From Intestinimonas sp. (GTDB lineage: Bacteria > Bacillota > Clostridia > Oscillospirales > Oscillospiraceae), in the NCBI GenBank assembly GCA_022653075.1, contig JALCSB010000014.1, positions 1-46,325 on the forward strand: a stretch of DNA of 46,325 bases, given 5' to 3'. Position 1 is the first letter of the stretch; every line of letters begins with the position of its first letter. Positions 1 through 8,059 of the stretch are shown here, one piece after another. Under the pieces are notes generated by a model, which saw nothing but the letters and a program-made list of their open reading frames with translations, ran no database searches and was not told where the DNA came from. A program made the translations under genes and the position numbers.

Positions 1-782
1 TGGGGATCTGTGCAATCGTTATATCCGGTATTATGCTGAAAAAAACCAGGATGTTCGCAGGCGATCCGGCCCCCTTTGTGATGGAGCTTCCCGCCTACCA
101 CTGGCCCACGATCGGAAACTTGCTCCGTTCCATGTGGGAACGCGCTTCTTCGTTTATCAGAAAAGCCGGCACCGTCATTCTGCTGGCGGCGATCCTGATC
201 TGGTTCCTGTCGAACTTCGGCGTTGAGAACGGCTCCTTCAGGATGGTTAGCGATATGGAAAACAGCGTTCTGGCCGCCATTGGCTCCGCAATCGCCTGGA
301 TTTTTATTCCGCTCGGCTGGGGACACTGGCAGGGCGCAGTTGCTTCCATTACCGGACTCATTGCAAAAGAGAATGTTGTCGGTACCTTTGGCGTCCTGTT
401 CGGCGGCTTTGATGAGGTAGCGGAGAACGGTTGGCAAATTTGGAACAATATGCGCGCCGTTTTCACCCCGCTTTCCGCCTACTCCTTCCTGGTGTTTAAC
501 CTGCTCTGCGCCCCTTGCTTTGCCGCTATCGGCGCCATCAAGCGGGAGATGAACAACACGAGGTGGACCTGGTTCGCCATCGGCTATCAGTGTGTGTTTG
601 CTTATGCCATTGCACTGACCGTCTATCAACTCGGTATGCTGTTCAGCGGAAATGGGAATGTGATCGGCACCATCGTTGCATTGTTTAATGTGGCGTTTAT
701 TATTTACATGCTGTTTAGACCCTACAAAGAGTCCGAAACACTGAAAAGCAAAACTGAGGTCGGCACAAAAGTAAACGCATAA
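1..782 (+). CDS. feoB: Ferrous iron transport protein B, C-terminal part (5' truncated by window edge)
   Basis: This is the C-terminal 259 residues of FeoB, the GTP-dependent ferrous iron permease of the cytoplasmic membrane. The reading frame is open from base 3, so the gene begins outside the window. Visible are the FeoB-type segment PAPFVMELPAYHWP, the following RAGTVILLAAILIWFLS membrane helix, the GLIAKENVVGTFGVL core segment and several further hydrophobic helices (for example LCAPCFAAIGAI). It ends in a charged tail. The N-terminal G domain is not in view. A small Cys-rich membrane protein starts 31 bases downstream, a usual partner in Firmicute feo operons. I see no frameshift. The family assignment is firm; nothing can be said about its promoter. 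Confidence 0.93.
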   Translation, partial: GICAIVISGIMLKKTRMFAGDPAPFVMELPAYHWPTIGNLLRSMWERASSFIRKAGTVILLAAILIWFLSNFGVENGSFRMVSDMENSVLAAIGSAIAWIFIPLGWGHWQGAVASITGLIAKENVVGTFGVLFGGFDEVAENGWQIWNNMRAVFTPLSAYSFLVFNLLCAPCFAAIGAIKREMNNTRWTWFAIGYQCVFAYAIALTVYQLGMLFSGNGNVIGTIVALFNVAFIIYMLFRPYKESETLKSKTEVGTKVNA

Positions 783-813
783 TGTAAAAAACGATAAAAG
801 GGAGGGCAATTAA

Positions 814-987
814 ATGCTGATGTGGATAACTGAAAATCTTGCGACCATTCTTATTTGCGTTGTTTTGGCGGCCACGGTCGCGCTGATTATCCTGAGCATG
901 GTCAGGGGTAAAAGGAAGGGAAAGTCCTCCTGCGGCTGCCACTGTGCAGGTTGCCCCATGGATGGTAGATGTTCCTCAAAAAAATGA
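814..987 (+). CDS. Small FeoB-associated Cys-rich membrane protein
   Basis: A 57-residue protein with an ATG start preceded by GGGAGGG at 7-8 bases. It has one N-terminal membrane helix (about residues 8-29, ending VALIILSMV). A basic stretch, RGKRKGK, follows, then a Cys-rich tail CGCHCAGCPMDGRC with five cysteines. This is the layout of the FeoB-associated Cys-rich membrane protein family, thought to help the Feo transporter, perhaps by handling Fe2+ at the membrane. Its position directly after feoB, inside the same transcription unit and just before a long hairpin, supports that. The role is inferred from family and context. It is too short for most ORF callers. Confidence 0.88.
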   Translation: MLMWITENLATILICVVLAATVALIILSMVRGKRKGKSSCGCHCAGCPMDGRCSSKK

Positions 988-1023
988 GCGAAGGGAGGCG
1001 CACCGCGGTGCGCCTCCCTTCGC
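988..1023 (+). terminator. Long perfect hairpin ending the feo operon
   Basis: A 36-base perfect palindrome starting 1 base after the stop codon of the Cys-rich protein (arm GCGAAGGGAGGCGCACCG). The downstream run AATTTCG is only weakly T-rich, so this could act as a terminator or as a 3' stabilising hairpin. Confidence 0.7.
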
Positions 1024-1041
1024 AATTTCGACTGCAGCCTA

Positions 1042-1090
1042 TTGACATGGGTGAAATCCTTCGGTAAAATAGATTTGCAAACAAGTTGCA
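1042..1090 (+). promoter_or_regulatory. Sigma-A promoter with putative Zur operator for the Zur gene
   Basis: TTGACA (1042-1047), a 17-base spacer and TAAAAT (1065-1070) form a near-consensus sigma-A promoter. The inverted motif TGCAA-ACAAG-TTGCA (1076-1090) sits over the expected transcription start. The same GCAA-N5-TTGC core is present at the two other promoters of this locus, so autoregulation by the downstream Fur-family protein is the simplest reading. Confidence 0.8.
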
Positions 1091-1137
1091 ATTTATAGAG
1101 GATTGCAGAACAGCTTTTTAAGAGAGAAGAGACTGCT

Positions 1138-1557
1138 ATGCCGAGAAGCGAGAGCTATCACACAAAAGCAAGACAGGAAATTTTAAATTACCTGAAAGGA
1201 TGCCGGGGGACCGTCAGCGCCGCTGACATTATTCAGCAACTGAAGGAAAACGGCATATCGGTTAACCCAACCACTGTTTATCGGTATCTTGATAAACTTT
1301 GTTCTGACCATGCAGCTATGAAATATGTAGCCAACAAAGGTGGAAAAGCGGTATACCAGCTTACCGGACAAGATCAACATTGCCTGGAGCACTTACACCT
1401 GAGATGTATCAAATGTGGAAGGATCATCCATCTGGACTGCGGGTTTATGGAGGAGTTCAAGGGGCATTTGCAGGAGCATCACGATTTCCGGCTGCAATGC
1501 GAGGGCAGTGTGCTGTACGGAGTTTGCAGCGGCTGCTCTAAGGGGGAAGAACGGTAA
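1138..1557 (+). CDS. zur: Fur-family transcriptional regulator, probable zinc uptake regulator Zur
   Basis: A 139-residue Fur-family repressor. The N-terminal winged helix carries the recognition-helix pattern NPTTVYRYLDKL (residues 43-54). The dimerisation domain has the structural zinc site made of two CxxC pairs (C90/C93 and C130/C133) and the H-rich segment HLHLRCIKCGRIIHLDC. Fur, PerR and Zur cannot be separated by these motifs alone. The Zur call rests on context: the neighbouring genes are a zinc-free L28 paralogue and a CobW/YciC-type GTPase, both classic Zur targets, and all three promoters share one operator. It sits convergent to the zinc-ribbon gene and is probably self-regulated through the box at 1076-1090. 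Confidence 0.88.
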   Translation: MPRSESYHTKARQEILNYLKGCRGTVSAADIIQQLKENGISVNPTTVYRYLDKLCSDHAAMKYVANKGGKAVYQLTGQDQHCLEHLHLRCIKCGRIIHLDCGFMEEFKGHLQEHHDFRLQCEGSVLYGVCSGCSKGEER

Positions 1558-1575
1558 ATCCATGCGACAAAAAAA

Positions 1576-1597
1576 CCGGCGGATTATAATCCGCCGG
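1576..1597. terminator. Bidirectional terminator between zur and the zinc-ribbon gene
   Basis: A 22-base perfect palindrome (arm CCGGCGGATTA) with seven A upstream and CTTTTT downstream. It works as an intrinsic terminator for zur and could also serve the convergent gene that ends at 1709. Confidence 0.85.
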
Positions 1598-1708
1598 CTT
1601 TTTACTGCCTTTTCAGGTAAAGCAAAATAATAACGCAGGATAAGGTCTGTCTAAAGGAAAGTCATTGATGAAATGAGCCGAAATGGATGGTTCAATTCCG
1701 ACTTATGG

Positions 1709-2005
1709 TTAAGTGTTCCGCTCAGCCTGAATTTCTGCAAAACATTCGCTGCAATAGACGGGGCGGTCTCCACTGGGTTTGAAGGGAACCTTGCAGGGTT
1801 TACCACAACGGGCACATACCGCATCATACATGACACGTTCGCCATTTGAGGCGCCGTTATGCTGTGCCTTGCGAGCCCTCCGGCATTCAGGACAGCGCTT
1901 GGGCTCGTTCTGAAAACCCCTCTCAGCATAAAATTCCTGCTCACCGGCAGTCCAAATAAATTCTTTACCGCATTCCACACAGACCAGTACTTTGTCTTCA
2001 AACAT
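1709..2005 (-). CDS. Double zinc-ribbon protein
   Basis: A 98-residue protein made of two Cys4 zinc ribbons: C9/C12 with C38/C41, then C64/C67 with C85/C88, plus an extra C71. It begins MFEDKVLVCVECGKEF and resembles the widespread Firmicute family annotated only as zinc-ribbon domain-containing protein, whose function is not established. The ATG is preceded by GGAGGAAA. Its promoter carries a putative Zur box, which is odd because the product should itself bind about two zinc ions per chain. It may be a zinc store, a zinc chaperone or a nucleic-acid-binding protein. It is transcribed divergently from the L28 and GTPase genes. The zinc-ribbon call is firm; any function is a guess. Confidence 0.85.
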   Translation of the reverse strand: MFEDKVLVCVECGKEFIWTAGEQEFYAERGFQNEPKRCPECRRARKAQHNGASNGERVMYDAVCARCGKPCKVPFKPSGDRPVYCSECFAEIQAERNT

Positions 2006-2033
2006 AAAATTTCCTCCAGTTTAGCACGAAAAA

Positions 2034-2086
2034 ATGCAACTTACTTGCATATTAAATATACTAGCACCTTGAGATCCTTTTGTCAA
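2034..2086 (-). promoter_or_regulatory. Sigma-A promoter with putative Zur operator for the zinc-ribbon gene
   Basis: Read on the minus strand: TTGACA (2081-2086), a 17-base spacer and TAGTAT (2058-2063). A perfect inverted repeat ATGCAA-N5-TTGCAT (2034-2050) covers the start site. This is the most symmetric of the three copies of the box. Confidence 0.8.
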
Positions 2087-2125
2087 TATTAAATGAAATA
2101 TTTTACAATTAATTTGTATCTTTTA

Positions 2126-2173
2126 TTGACATATCATATAAGGCATGTTAGCATAAAAACGCAAGCTAGTTGC
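2126..2173 (+). promoter_or_regulatory. Sigma-A promoter with putative Zur operator for the L28-GTPase operon
   Basis: TTGACA (2126-2131), a 17-base spacer and TAGCAT (2149-2154), followed by GCAA-GCTAG-TTGC (2161-2173) at the predicted start of transcription. Spacing relative to the promoter matches the zur and zinc-ribbon promoters. Confidence 0.8.
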
Positions 2174-2198
2174 AAATTAGACGCAGGGGGAATTTTAA

Positions 2199-2384
2199 GT
2201 GGCGAAATGTGCAATTACCGGAAAGACTACGACGTTTGGCAACAAAGTCAGTCATTCTCACCATAGATCGAATAAAATGGTAAAAGCCAATCTGAAAAGA
2301 GTCCATATAATCGAACACGGAACCCGAAAGCATGTCTGGGTTTCAACCAGCGCGTTAAAGTCTGGCTTAGTGAAAAGGGTCTGA
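2199..2384 (+). CDS. rpmB: 50S ribosomal protein L28, zinc-independent (C-minus) form
   Basis: A 61-residue L28 protein of the large ribosomal subunit. The diagnostic parts are CAITGKTTTFGNKVSHSHH at the N-terminus and STSALKSGLVKRV at the C-terminus. Zinc-binding L28 carries two CxxC pairs; here those places read CAIT (only C4 kept) and STSA, so this is the zinc-free form. Such C-minus paralogues are made during zinc shortage to replace the zinc-holding protein and free its metal. The GTG start has CAGGGGG 9-10 bases upstream. It lies 9 bases before the G3E GTPase gene and shares its Zur-type promoter. A zinc-holding L28 copy elsewhere in the genome is predicted but not visible here. Confidence 0.9.
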   Translation: MAKCAITGKTTTFGNKVSHSHHRSNKMVKANLKRVHIIEHGTRKHVWVSTSALKSGLVKRV

Positions 2385-2393
2385 TGGGGAGAA

Positions 2394-3521
2394 ATGAACA
2401 GGGAAGTGGTGCCGATCACGCTGCTGACCGGCTATTTAGGCGCAGGGAAGACCTCCCTTTTAAACCATGTACTGCGAAATCAGGAAGGCTATAAAGTAGC
2501 GGTAATTGTCAACGACATTGGTGAAGTCAATCTTGACGCCGACCTGATTGAAATGGCCGGAAAAGTGAGCGAGCAGGACCGTAATCTGGTTTCATTGCAG
2601 AATGGATGCATCTGTTGTACGCTGAAATTGGATTTCATACGGCAGATTCTCAATCTTGTCAGGATGCAACGGTTCAACTATATTCTGGTTGAAGCAAGCG
2701 GTATCTGTGAACCGCTTCCAATTGCGCGGACGTTGACCCTGATGGATGGCTCTCGGGAGGATTCAGATGAATTGCCGAAGCTTTGCAGGCTGGACAATAT
2801 TGTTACCGTGGTGGATGCAAAGCGTATGGCCGACGAGTTTGCTCACGGTTCACGACTGCTAAAAGAAAATCTCGACGACACCGATGTCGAAAATTTGCTG
2901 ATCCAGCAGCTTGAATTTTGTAATACAGTCGTTCTGAATAAGATTGATGAGATTTCAAAGGAAGGAAAGGAAGAAGTCCTGTCAGTGATCCGCGCATTGC
3001 AGCCAAAGGCGAAAATCATTGAGACAAATTATGGCGCCGTTGACTGTGCAGATATTCTGGACACGTCTGCATTTCATTTTAATGAAGCGGTTCAATCTGC
3101 GGGATGGGCGAAAGCATTGAAAGAGGATGGAGAAGCCAATCCGGAAACAGAGGAGTATGGGATTGGGACTTTTGTGTATGAGCAGAGAAGGCCCTTTATT
3201 ATGCAAAAGTTTGAGGATTTTGCAGGAAATCGCTTTCCAGATAGTGTAATTCGGAGTAAAGGACCCTTGTGGTTTAAGGAAGAGCCGGATACCGCATATC
3301 TTTTTGAACAGGCTGGACTTCAGATTACGGAAAGCCCATATAAAAGATGGCTGGCCTCCGCAACAAGGGTCCAACAGCAGGAGGCGTTTCGCCGGCATCT
3401 GAAAGTGAAAGAAAACTGGGACGAGAAATACGGAGACCGCTGTATCAAGCTAGTTTTTATTGGGCAGCGTATGGATAAGGAGGCAATTCGCGCGGAACTC
3501 GATGCCTGTCTGGGTGATTAG
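2394..3521 (+). CDS. CobW/YciC-type G3E GTPase, probable zinc metallochaperone
   Basis: A 375-residue G3E-family GTPase of the COG0523 group. The P-loop is GYLGAGKT (13-20), the metal-binding motif is C72-I-C74-C75 within NGCICCTL, and the G4 element is NKID near residue 182. A C-terminal CobW domain follows. Zur-controlled members such as Bacillus YciC and the ZigA/ZNG1 proteins deliver zinc to client enzymes when zinc is scarce. Family and CxCC motif are firm; the metal is inferred from the zinc context (Zur box, C-minus L28 in the same operon). A nickel or cobalt role is less likely. The ATG is preceded by GGGGAGAA. Confidence 0.9.
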   Translation: MNREVVPITLLTGYLGAGKTSLLNHVLRNQEGYKVAVIVNDIGEVNLDADLIEMAGKVSEQDRNLVSLQNGCICCTLKLDFIRQILNLVRMQRFNYILVEASGICEPLPIARTLTLMDGSREDSDELPKLCRLDNIVTVVDAKRMADEFAHGSRLLKENLDDTDVENLLIQQLEFCNTVVLNKIDEISKEGKEEVLSVIRALQPKAKIIETNYGAVDCADILDTSAFHFNEAVQSAGWAKALKEDGEANPETEEYGIGTFVYEQRRPFIMQKFEDFAGNRFPDSVIRSKGPLWFKEEPDTAYLFEQAGLQITESPYKRWLASATRVQQQEAFRRHLKVKENWDEKYGDRCIKLVFIGQRMDKEAIRAELDACLGD

Positions 3522-3541
3522 CTATATATCATACAGGGTAG

Positions 3542-3585
3542 CATAAGCGCCCGCTTTCCCTGCACAGGGAAAGCGGGCGCTTATG
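3542..3585. terminator. Terminator between the GTPase gene and csrA
   Basis: Two perfectly complementary 21-base arms (starting CATAAGCGCCCGC) with a 2-base centre, followed by TTACATTTT. It lies between convergent units and can stop transcription from the plus strand; on the minus strand no T run follows. Confidence 0.8.
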
Positions 3586-3706
3586 TTACATTTTCGGGAG
3601 AGTAACAAAAACAGACGGTAGATGGCATTTCATGCCCTCACCGCCTGAAATTCAAAATATTCTTACGATGTGTGTTGCCTGTTCACGGTTTCTGCGCATT
3701 CGGAAG

Positions 3707-3967
3707 TCAGCGGGGACGATTACCCTCGGAGCTGGATTCACCCATTTTACCCAGAAATCCCAGCAGTTCCAACGGCGTGGATTCCTCCTTGGCGGAATCC
3801 CGGTTTGTATCCATCGCCTTGCGCAGCTCACTGCGCAGGATCGGCATATTCCGGGGAGCATCAATCGCCAGACGCACACGTCCGCCCGCCTCCACCGCAG
3901 TAACCGTGATTTGGATATCGTTACCGATAAAAAGGGATTCTCCTGGCTTGCGCTGCAGAATCAGCAT
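3707..3967 (-). CDS. csrA: Carbon storage regulator CsrA
   Basis: CsrA is an RNA-binding dimer that blocks ribosome binding on target leaders, above all flagellin mRNA in Firmicutes. The 86 residues begin with the family signature [18 protein letters not shown] and include the [16 protein letters not shown] core, with R48-like and VRL elements of the RNA-binding face. About 25 extra residues follow the usual 60-75-residue core. The ATG overlaps the fliW stop by 7 bases (ATGCTGA), so the two are translationally coupled. A likely target is the flagellin leader in this same window, which has a GGA-loop hairpin and a GGA within the ribosome site. Confidence 0.96.
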   Translation of the reverse strand: MLILQRKPGESLFIGNDIQITVTAVEAGGRVRLAIDAPRNMPILRSELRKAMDTNRDSAKEESTPLELLGFLGKMGESSSEGNRPR

Positions 3968-4416
3968 GCTGTTTCCCCTTCTTTCGCCCTGAATTCGGAA
4001 AGCAGGTGCCGCATTTCGTAATTTTGTGTTTCCAGAATAACCTGAACTGCTTCACCGGTATCCTCGTTCACTGCGACGGGACATTTCAAATTCACAGTGC
4101 TTTGGGAAACTGGACTTTTTACCACGCAGAGCACATAATAGCTCAATTCCGTACTGTCGCCCACACCCAATGCGTTTAACTCCGCTTTTGATAGAACAGG
4201 AGTATAATCTGACTTGAGCGCAAAAGGATTCATTGCCACAAAAGCCAGTTCCGGAGTTGCGATACTCTGAAAACACAACAACGTCGCGGCGCTTCCGGCG
4301 AAGGGGAGCAACAGGAAGTGTTCCTCCTGTTCAAATCCAAACAGCCCACTTTTAAAATGAAGTACGTCGGTATCCCTGTACTCAATCTGCCCGAAGTATT
4401 TTGAATTGATCTGCAT
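3961..4416 (-). CDS. fliW: Flagellar assembly factor FliW
   Basis: FliW (151 residues) is the cytoplasmic partner switch of flagellin homeostasis. It binds CsrA and releases it when flagellin accumulates, so flagellin is made only as fast as it is exported. The family signature is clear: [26 protein letters not shown] near residue 30 and NPFALKSDY near residue 63. The ATG has GAGGAGG at a good distance, and the upstream DUF6470 gene ends 15 bases before. Its C-terminal codons overlap csrA, the standard fliW-csrA arrangement. Confidence 0.95.
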   Translation of the reverse strand: MQINSKYFGQIEYRDTDVLHFKSGLFGFEQEEHFLLLPFAGSAATLLCFQSIATPELAFVAMNPFALKSDYTPVLSKAELNALGVGDSTELSYYVLCVVKSPVSQSTVNLKCPVAVNEDTGEAVQVILETQNYEMRHLLSEFRAKEGETAC

Positions 4417-4431
4417 AGGATTTTAACCTCC

Positions 4432-5043
4432 TCAGGCTTGCACATCCACCGATTGATAATCAGGATCGGCAGAAGGCGGCACATACAGCGGACCGCCCAC
4501 ATATTTGATGATAACATCAGGCTGCTGTGTGACAGAAATCTGAATGTCGCCCGGGATAAACTGAACGTCACCGTTCTGTGCGCGCCAATCAAAATTCAAC
4601 TTATCCATCTCGTAGCGGATGCTGATTTCCCCCTTATCCCAAGAGATATTGGGACCTTGAGTGGGAAGAAATTGGATTCCAACATTGGTTTTAATATCCC
4701 TGGCTTCCGCGTCGAGGGCAAACTGTGTCTCCAGCTCTTCCCCAATGTGGGCCTGCAGCAAAAGCTGCCCCTGCTGCGCATATGTGGCGGTGGCTTCATA
4801 CGCGGCCTGCCGTCCGGCGGCGGCATTCTGCTGAACCTGTGTAGCAGTGGTGGGAAAAATGGAGTTGCGCGCTTCAAAGGTATCCAGACGCAACTGAATG
4901 GGGCTGGTTTTGATACTCAGGCCCCCCTTGTCCCGGGTGACCTGCATATCCACGGTCCCACGGCTGTACTCCAGCTTTGCGTTGGTAACCTTCATTTCGA
5001 ATTCAATAGGTATCGATTTGATTTCAATCAATGGATAAGTCAA
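4432..5043 (-). CDS. DUF6470 family protein (YviE-like) of the flagellar operon
   Basis: About 203 residues, similar to the YviE/DUF6470 proteins found between flgL and fliW in Bacillus and Clostridia; their function is unknown. The protein has no signal peptide or membrane helix. It is rich in beta-type alternation (LIEIKSIPIEFEMKV) with a central Gln/Ala-rich helix (ATATYAQQGQLLLQAHIGEEL). Positions 4-5 of the N-terminal region (PLIEIKS) match the family habit of starting with a short beta strand. The start is uncertain: TTG at 5043 has GGGGG at 9 bases, while an in-frame TTG at 5052 abuts that site. It is probably co-transcribed with flgL and fliW. Confidence 0.85.
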   Translation of the reverse strand: MTYPLIEIKSIPIEFEMKVTNAKLEYSRGTVDMQVTRDKGGLSIKTSPIQLRLDTFEARNSIFPTTATQVQQNAAAGRQAAYEATATYAQQGQLLLQAHIGEELETQFALDAEARDIKTNVGIQFLPTQGPNISWDKGEISIRYEMDKLNFDWRAQNGDVQFIPGDIQISVTQQPDVIIKYVGGPLYVPPSADPDYQSVDVQA

Positions 5044-5086
5044 ATATTTCAACCCCCTTGAATACTGGTAAACTTAAAACATTTGC

Positions 5087-6136
5087 TCAACTCATATAAT
5101 CAATCAGAGACTGTGAAAGAATGCTGTTTCCTACTTTCAGCGCTGCATTATAGCAATATTGTGCCCATGAAAAGTCCGTAAAAGCATCCGCGAAATCGGC
5201 CTGCTCAACATCCAGAATCTGACTGTTTAAATCATCGGATGTACTGGTCAGACGGGTTTCATTGCTCTTCAGATAAGAGGACTCTCCAGATAACTCCGTC
5301 CACTTATTGGTAATGGTATTCAGTGCGTCATCCAACTTTCCCGCCAGAAGGTCAGCGTCTTCCGCATCTTCATCGCTGGCGTAATCACCACTGTCCGTAT
5401 CACAGCGGGAAAAAATTTCAGACAGCTGATTTATGATTGATACAACATTTTTAGGATCACCGTCATCATCCACGCCGTACCCCAGATATTCAATGCCGGA
5501 GATCGCAGAATTGAACGCACTGGAACTCACCAGGGATCCGTTCACCTCGGTCAGCCCGGACCCCACATCGACATAAGAGGTTTCATTGTTCATGGTTTCC
5601 AGCGCTGTAAAATCGTCGCTGCCCTCAGCGGAATCCACCGCAATACCGCGATAAGTCAAATATTTTGTTCCATCACTGTTTGTTTCCAAAGCAAACGGTG
5701 CACCGTTGAGCGCATCATTTCCGGCGAAGATAAAAGACGTACCATACTGGCTGTTCATCGTCTGCACAATAGATTCAGCGTTGCTTTGAAGGACCTCGGC
5801 AAGGGGCTGGCGACCGGAGCCGGTGGCGGCATTGATAGCGGACAGGGTGGATACCTTGCTGCTTTGCTCCGCCAAGTCGGATTTCACGGTGCTTAGTGCG
5901 GAATAGGCGGCCTGATATTTTTTAATCAGAGTTTTTGTATTGGTGAGCTGGTCATTGGTAAGAGAAAAAGACCGGCGCAATTTGAATGCCTGCGTCGCTG
6001 CGGCGGGGTCCTCAGCGTAGGTGTTGAAATTCCGCTGGGTAAGTACTTTTTCACGGGCCTTGCTCAAGTTGTACGAAGAACGCGACAAGCTTGATTTGTA
6101 GTTAATCAGAGTGCCGTTGGTTGTGATACGGATCAT
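5087..6136 (-). CDS. flgL: Flagellar hook-associated protein 3 FlgL
   Basis: FlgL (349 residues) is the second hook-filament junction protein, sitting between FlgK and the filament. It shows the flagellin-like N-terminal coiled region (MIRITTNG, then LSKAREKVLTQRNFNTYAEDPAAATQAFKLRR), where DPAAA is typical of FlgL. The C-terminal D0-D1 helix is DLNSQILDVEQADFADAFTDFSW. The middle is variable and Asp/Ser-rich. It starts with ATG after AAGGGGGAA and begins 12 bases after the flgK stop. It is exported through the flagellar type III apparatus, with FlgN as the likely chaperone. Confidence 0.95.
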   Translation of the reverse strand: MIRITTNGTLINYKSSLSRSSYNLSKAREKVLTQRNFNTYAEDPAAATQAFKLRRSFSLTNDQLTNTKTLIKKYQAAYSALSTVKSDLAEQSSKVSTLSAINAATGSGRQPLAEVLQSNAESIVQTMNSQYGTSFIFAGNDALNGAPFALETNSDGTKYLTYRGIAVDSAEGSDDFTALETMNNETSYVDVGSGLTEVNGSLVSSSAFNSAISGIEYLGYGVDDDGDPKNVVSIINQLSEIFSRCDTDSGDYASDEDAEDADLLAGKLDDALNTITNKWTELSGESSYLKSNETRLTSTSDDLNSQILDVEQADFADAFTDFSWAQYCYNAALKVGNSILSQSLIDYMS

Positions 6137-6148
6137 TACGATTCCCCC

Positions 6149-8008
6149 TTATCTGCCGACCATGCCGGTATCGTTGATGAGCTTATCCAGAGCGTCGTCA
6201 AGTGTCGTCATCAAACGGCATGCAGCCGAGTAAGACTTCTGATACTGCATCAGGCTCATGGCCTCATCGTTCAAATCTACACCGGAAGTGCTCTCTCTGC
6301 TGGTTTCAAGCTCTGTGGCTGCGGCGGAGTAGTTGTCCTGCAGGGTGGTGGTGCTTTTTACATCCTTTGCCAGCTTTTCCTGAATGTCGGTGAACATTTG
6401 CTGGAAACTGCCTTCAAAGTACTTTTGGCTGCCGCTGGCCGCGTCCGTCTCCACCTCACTGGGGAGATAAGTCTGACTGCCCTGTATCAGAGTGATGATG
6501 TGTTCAATATTAGAGCTGTCTGAGCTACCCACAGAGCCTGGGGAGGAGGCGTTCTGTATCATGGAATTTTGAATTTGGACGCTGCCCGTGGACCAGGAGT
6601 TCGAAATGGAAAGATTCGAGGCGGTGATATCCGTGGTGTCGTCTCCGTCGCTGCTGTTGCTGAATAGGACCCCCCCCAGCTTTACACCGTCGGTATCCAG
6701 AACGCTGATCTGAGCGGTTGTCAGCCCGGTACTCGCAACATCAGACGCATTGATCAGTACGGTTCCATCTGACTTAACATAGTTACCCGACGTATCTTGC
6801 AGATACCCGGTGTTAGCTTCGTTGAGAACCGAAGCAAATTTCTTCGCCAGTCCGTTCAGCGCATCCTGATAATAGGGAATTCCGCGTTTTGTAGTGGCGT
6901 CCGGATCGTTGGCGACAGCAGTAGAGGAAGAAAACTCCCCTTTTTCCGTCAACAGTTCCCGGGAGGACTGCAAAGAACCATACAATTCGGTGTCCGATAG
7001 CTTGACTTCGGTAGAACCGGACAGTGTTGCACCATTTTCATTGGTCAGGGCCGACAACTGTAAATCATAATTATCGCTGGGGACCTGTTCCGCCAGACCG
7101 GAATCACCAGTGGGGGTTCCGCCAGCCGTCAGGTACGGAAGTGAGCTGGGATCGGATGGATCATAATTCGGGTTTTCCGCAGGCACATTTTGAATGGAGA
7201 ACTGGGTAACATAGTCACCATCTACCAAGGTCCTTGCGTTGTCACCCGCTGTTTTAATGACCAGTTTATCCACAGAAGTGCCAGCCCCGATGCTGACAGA
7301 TTCATAAGTCACATCGATTTGCGTATAGTTCGACAGCTTGTCGATCAGCTCATTGCGCTGATCTTTCAACTCAAGGGCGTTATCACCGTGGATCTCACTT
7401 TTCATAATGGAGTCGTTCAGCGTCTGAATATTCGTAAGAATATCATTGACATCACTGATATCCTGATTCAATGATGTTTCCTGATTTTCTTTAATTGTGT
7501 CCAAACGATTGGCGTAGTAATTAAAGAGCTTTACCAGGGAATCGGCGGAGGAACACACCAGGGTGTCATACTCATCCTCCGTAGCATGACCATTGGACAT
7601 TGTCTCCAATTGGCTGATCAGGTCATTAAATTGAGCTTCCAGAACACCGTCCTCATCGCTTCCATCGCCCACCTCGTCCAGAATACCACTGAGCTGGGTT
7701 AATCCGTCCAGCTTAGTCCCCGTAGCGCCTACGCTGGCCTCCTCGGTACGGTACCGGATGTCCAGATAGGGGTCGCGAATCTGAGAAACTCCGGTAGTCA
7801 GCACGCCAGAGCCAATAGGGAAGTTATACGCCGACGTATAGCGATCCGCACCGTTGGTACGCAGACTGATTTGATCCAGAACCTGCCTGGTATAACCTTC
7901 AGTATTGATGTTGGAAATATTATGGCCAGTTACGTCAAGGCCCTTCTGGGCGGCGTAGATTCCCAGCCGTGCCGTAGTGAAAGCGCCAAATGTTGTGATG
8001 CTGCTCAC
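6149..8008 (-). CDS. flgK: Flagellar hook-associated protein 1 FlgK
   Basis: FlgK (619 residues) forms the first junction ring on the hook. The N-terminus has the rod/hook signature ARLGIYAAQKGLDVTGHNISNINTEGYTRQ (about residues 13-42; GHNISNINTEGYTRQ is the key part). The C-terminus ends in the family helix GVDLNDEAMSLMQYQKSYSAACR followed by a coiled tail. The centre is a long Ser/Thr/Asp-rich insert typical of larger FlgK proteins. It starts with GTG preceded by AAGGA. It is flanked by flgN upstream and flgL downstream in the standard late-gene order. Confidence 0.96.
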   Translation of the reverse strand: MSSITTFGAFTTARLGIYAAQKGLDVTGHNISNINTEGYTRQVLDQISLRTNGADRYTSAYNFPIGSGVLTTGVSQIRDPYLDIRYRTEEASVGATGTKLDGLTQLSGILDEVGDGSDEDGVLEAQFNDLISQLETMSNGHATEDEYDTLVCSSADSLVKLFNYYANRLDTIKENQETSLNQDISDVNDILTNIQTLNDSIMKSEIHGDNALELKDQRNELIDKLSNYTQIDVTYESVSIGAGTSVDKLVIKTAGDNARTLVDGDYVTQFSIQNVPAENPNYDPSDPSSLPYLTAGGTPTGDSGLAEQVPSDNYDLQLSALTNENGATLSGSTEVKLSDTELYGSLQSSRELLTEKGEFSSSTAVANDPDATTKRGIPYYQDALNGLAKKFASVLNEANTGYLQDTSGNYVKSDGTVLINASDVASTGLTTAQISVLDTDGVKLGGVLFSNSSDGDDTTDITASNLSISNSWSTGSVQIQNSMIQNASSPGSVGSSDSSNIEHIITLIQGSQTYLPSEVETDAASGSQKYFEGSFQQMFTDIQEKLAKDVKSTTTLQDNYSAAATELETSRESTSGVDLNDEAMSLMQYQKSYSAACRLMTTLDDALDKLINDTGMVGR

Positions 8009-8059
8009 TTTATCACATCCTTGCTCCGTTTGATCGTGCGCTGAAAGCGTCTCCCTGGA

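Noticed and set aside
4438-5061. 207-codon plus-strand frame opposite the DUF6470 gene
   Set aside because: Antisense to a gene that fits the operon by strand, spacing and ribosome site; composition shows no protein family.
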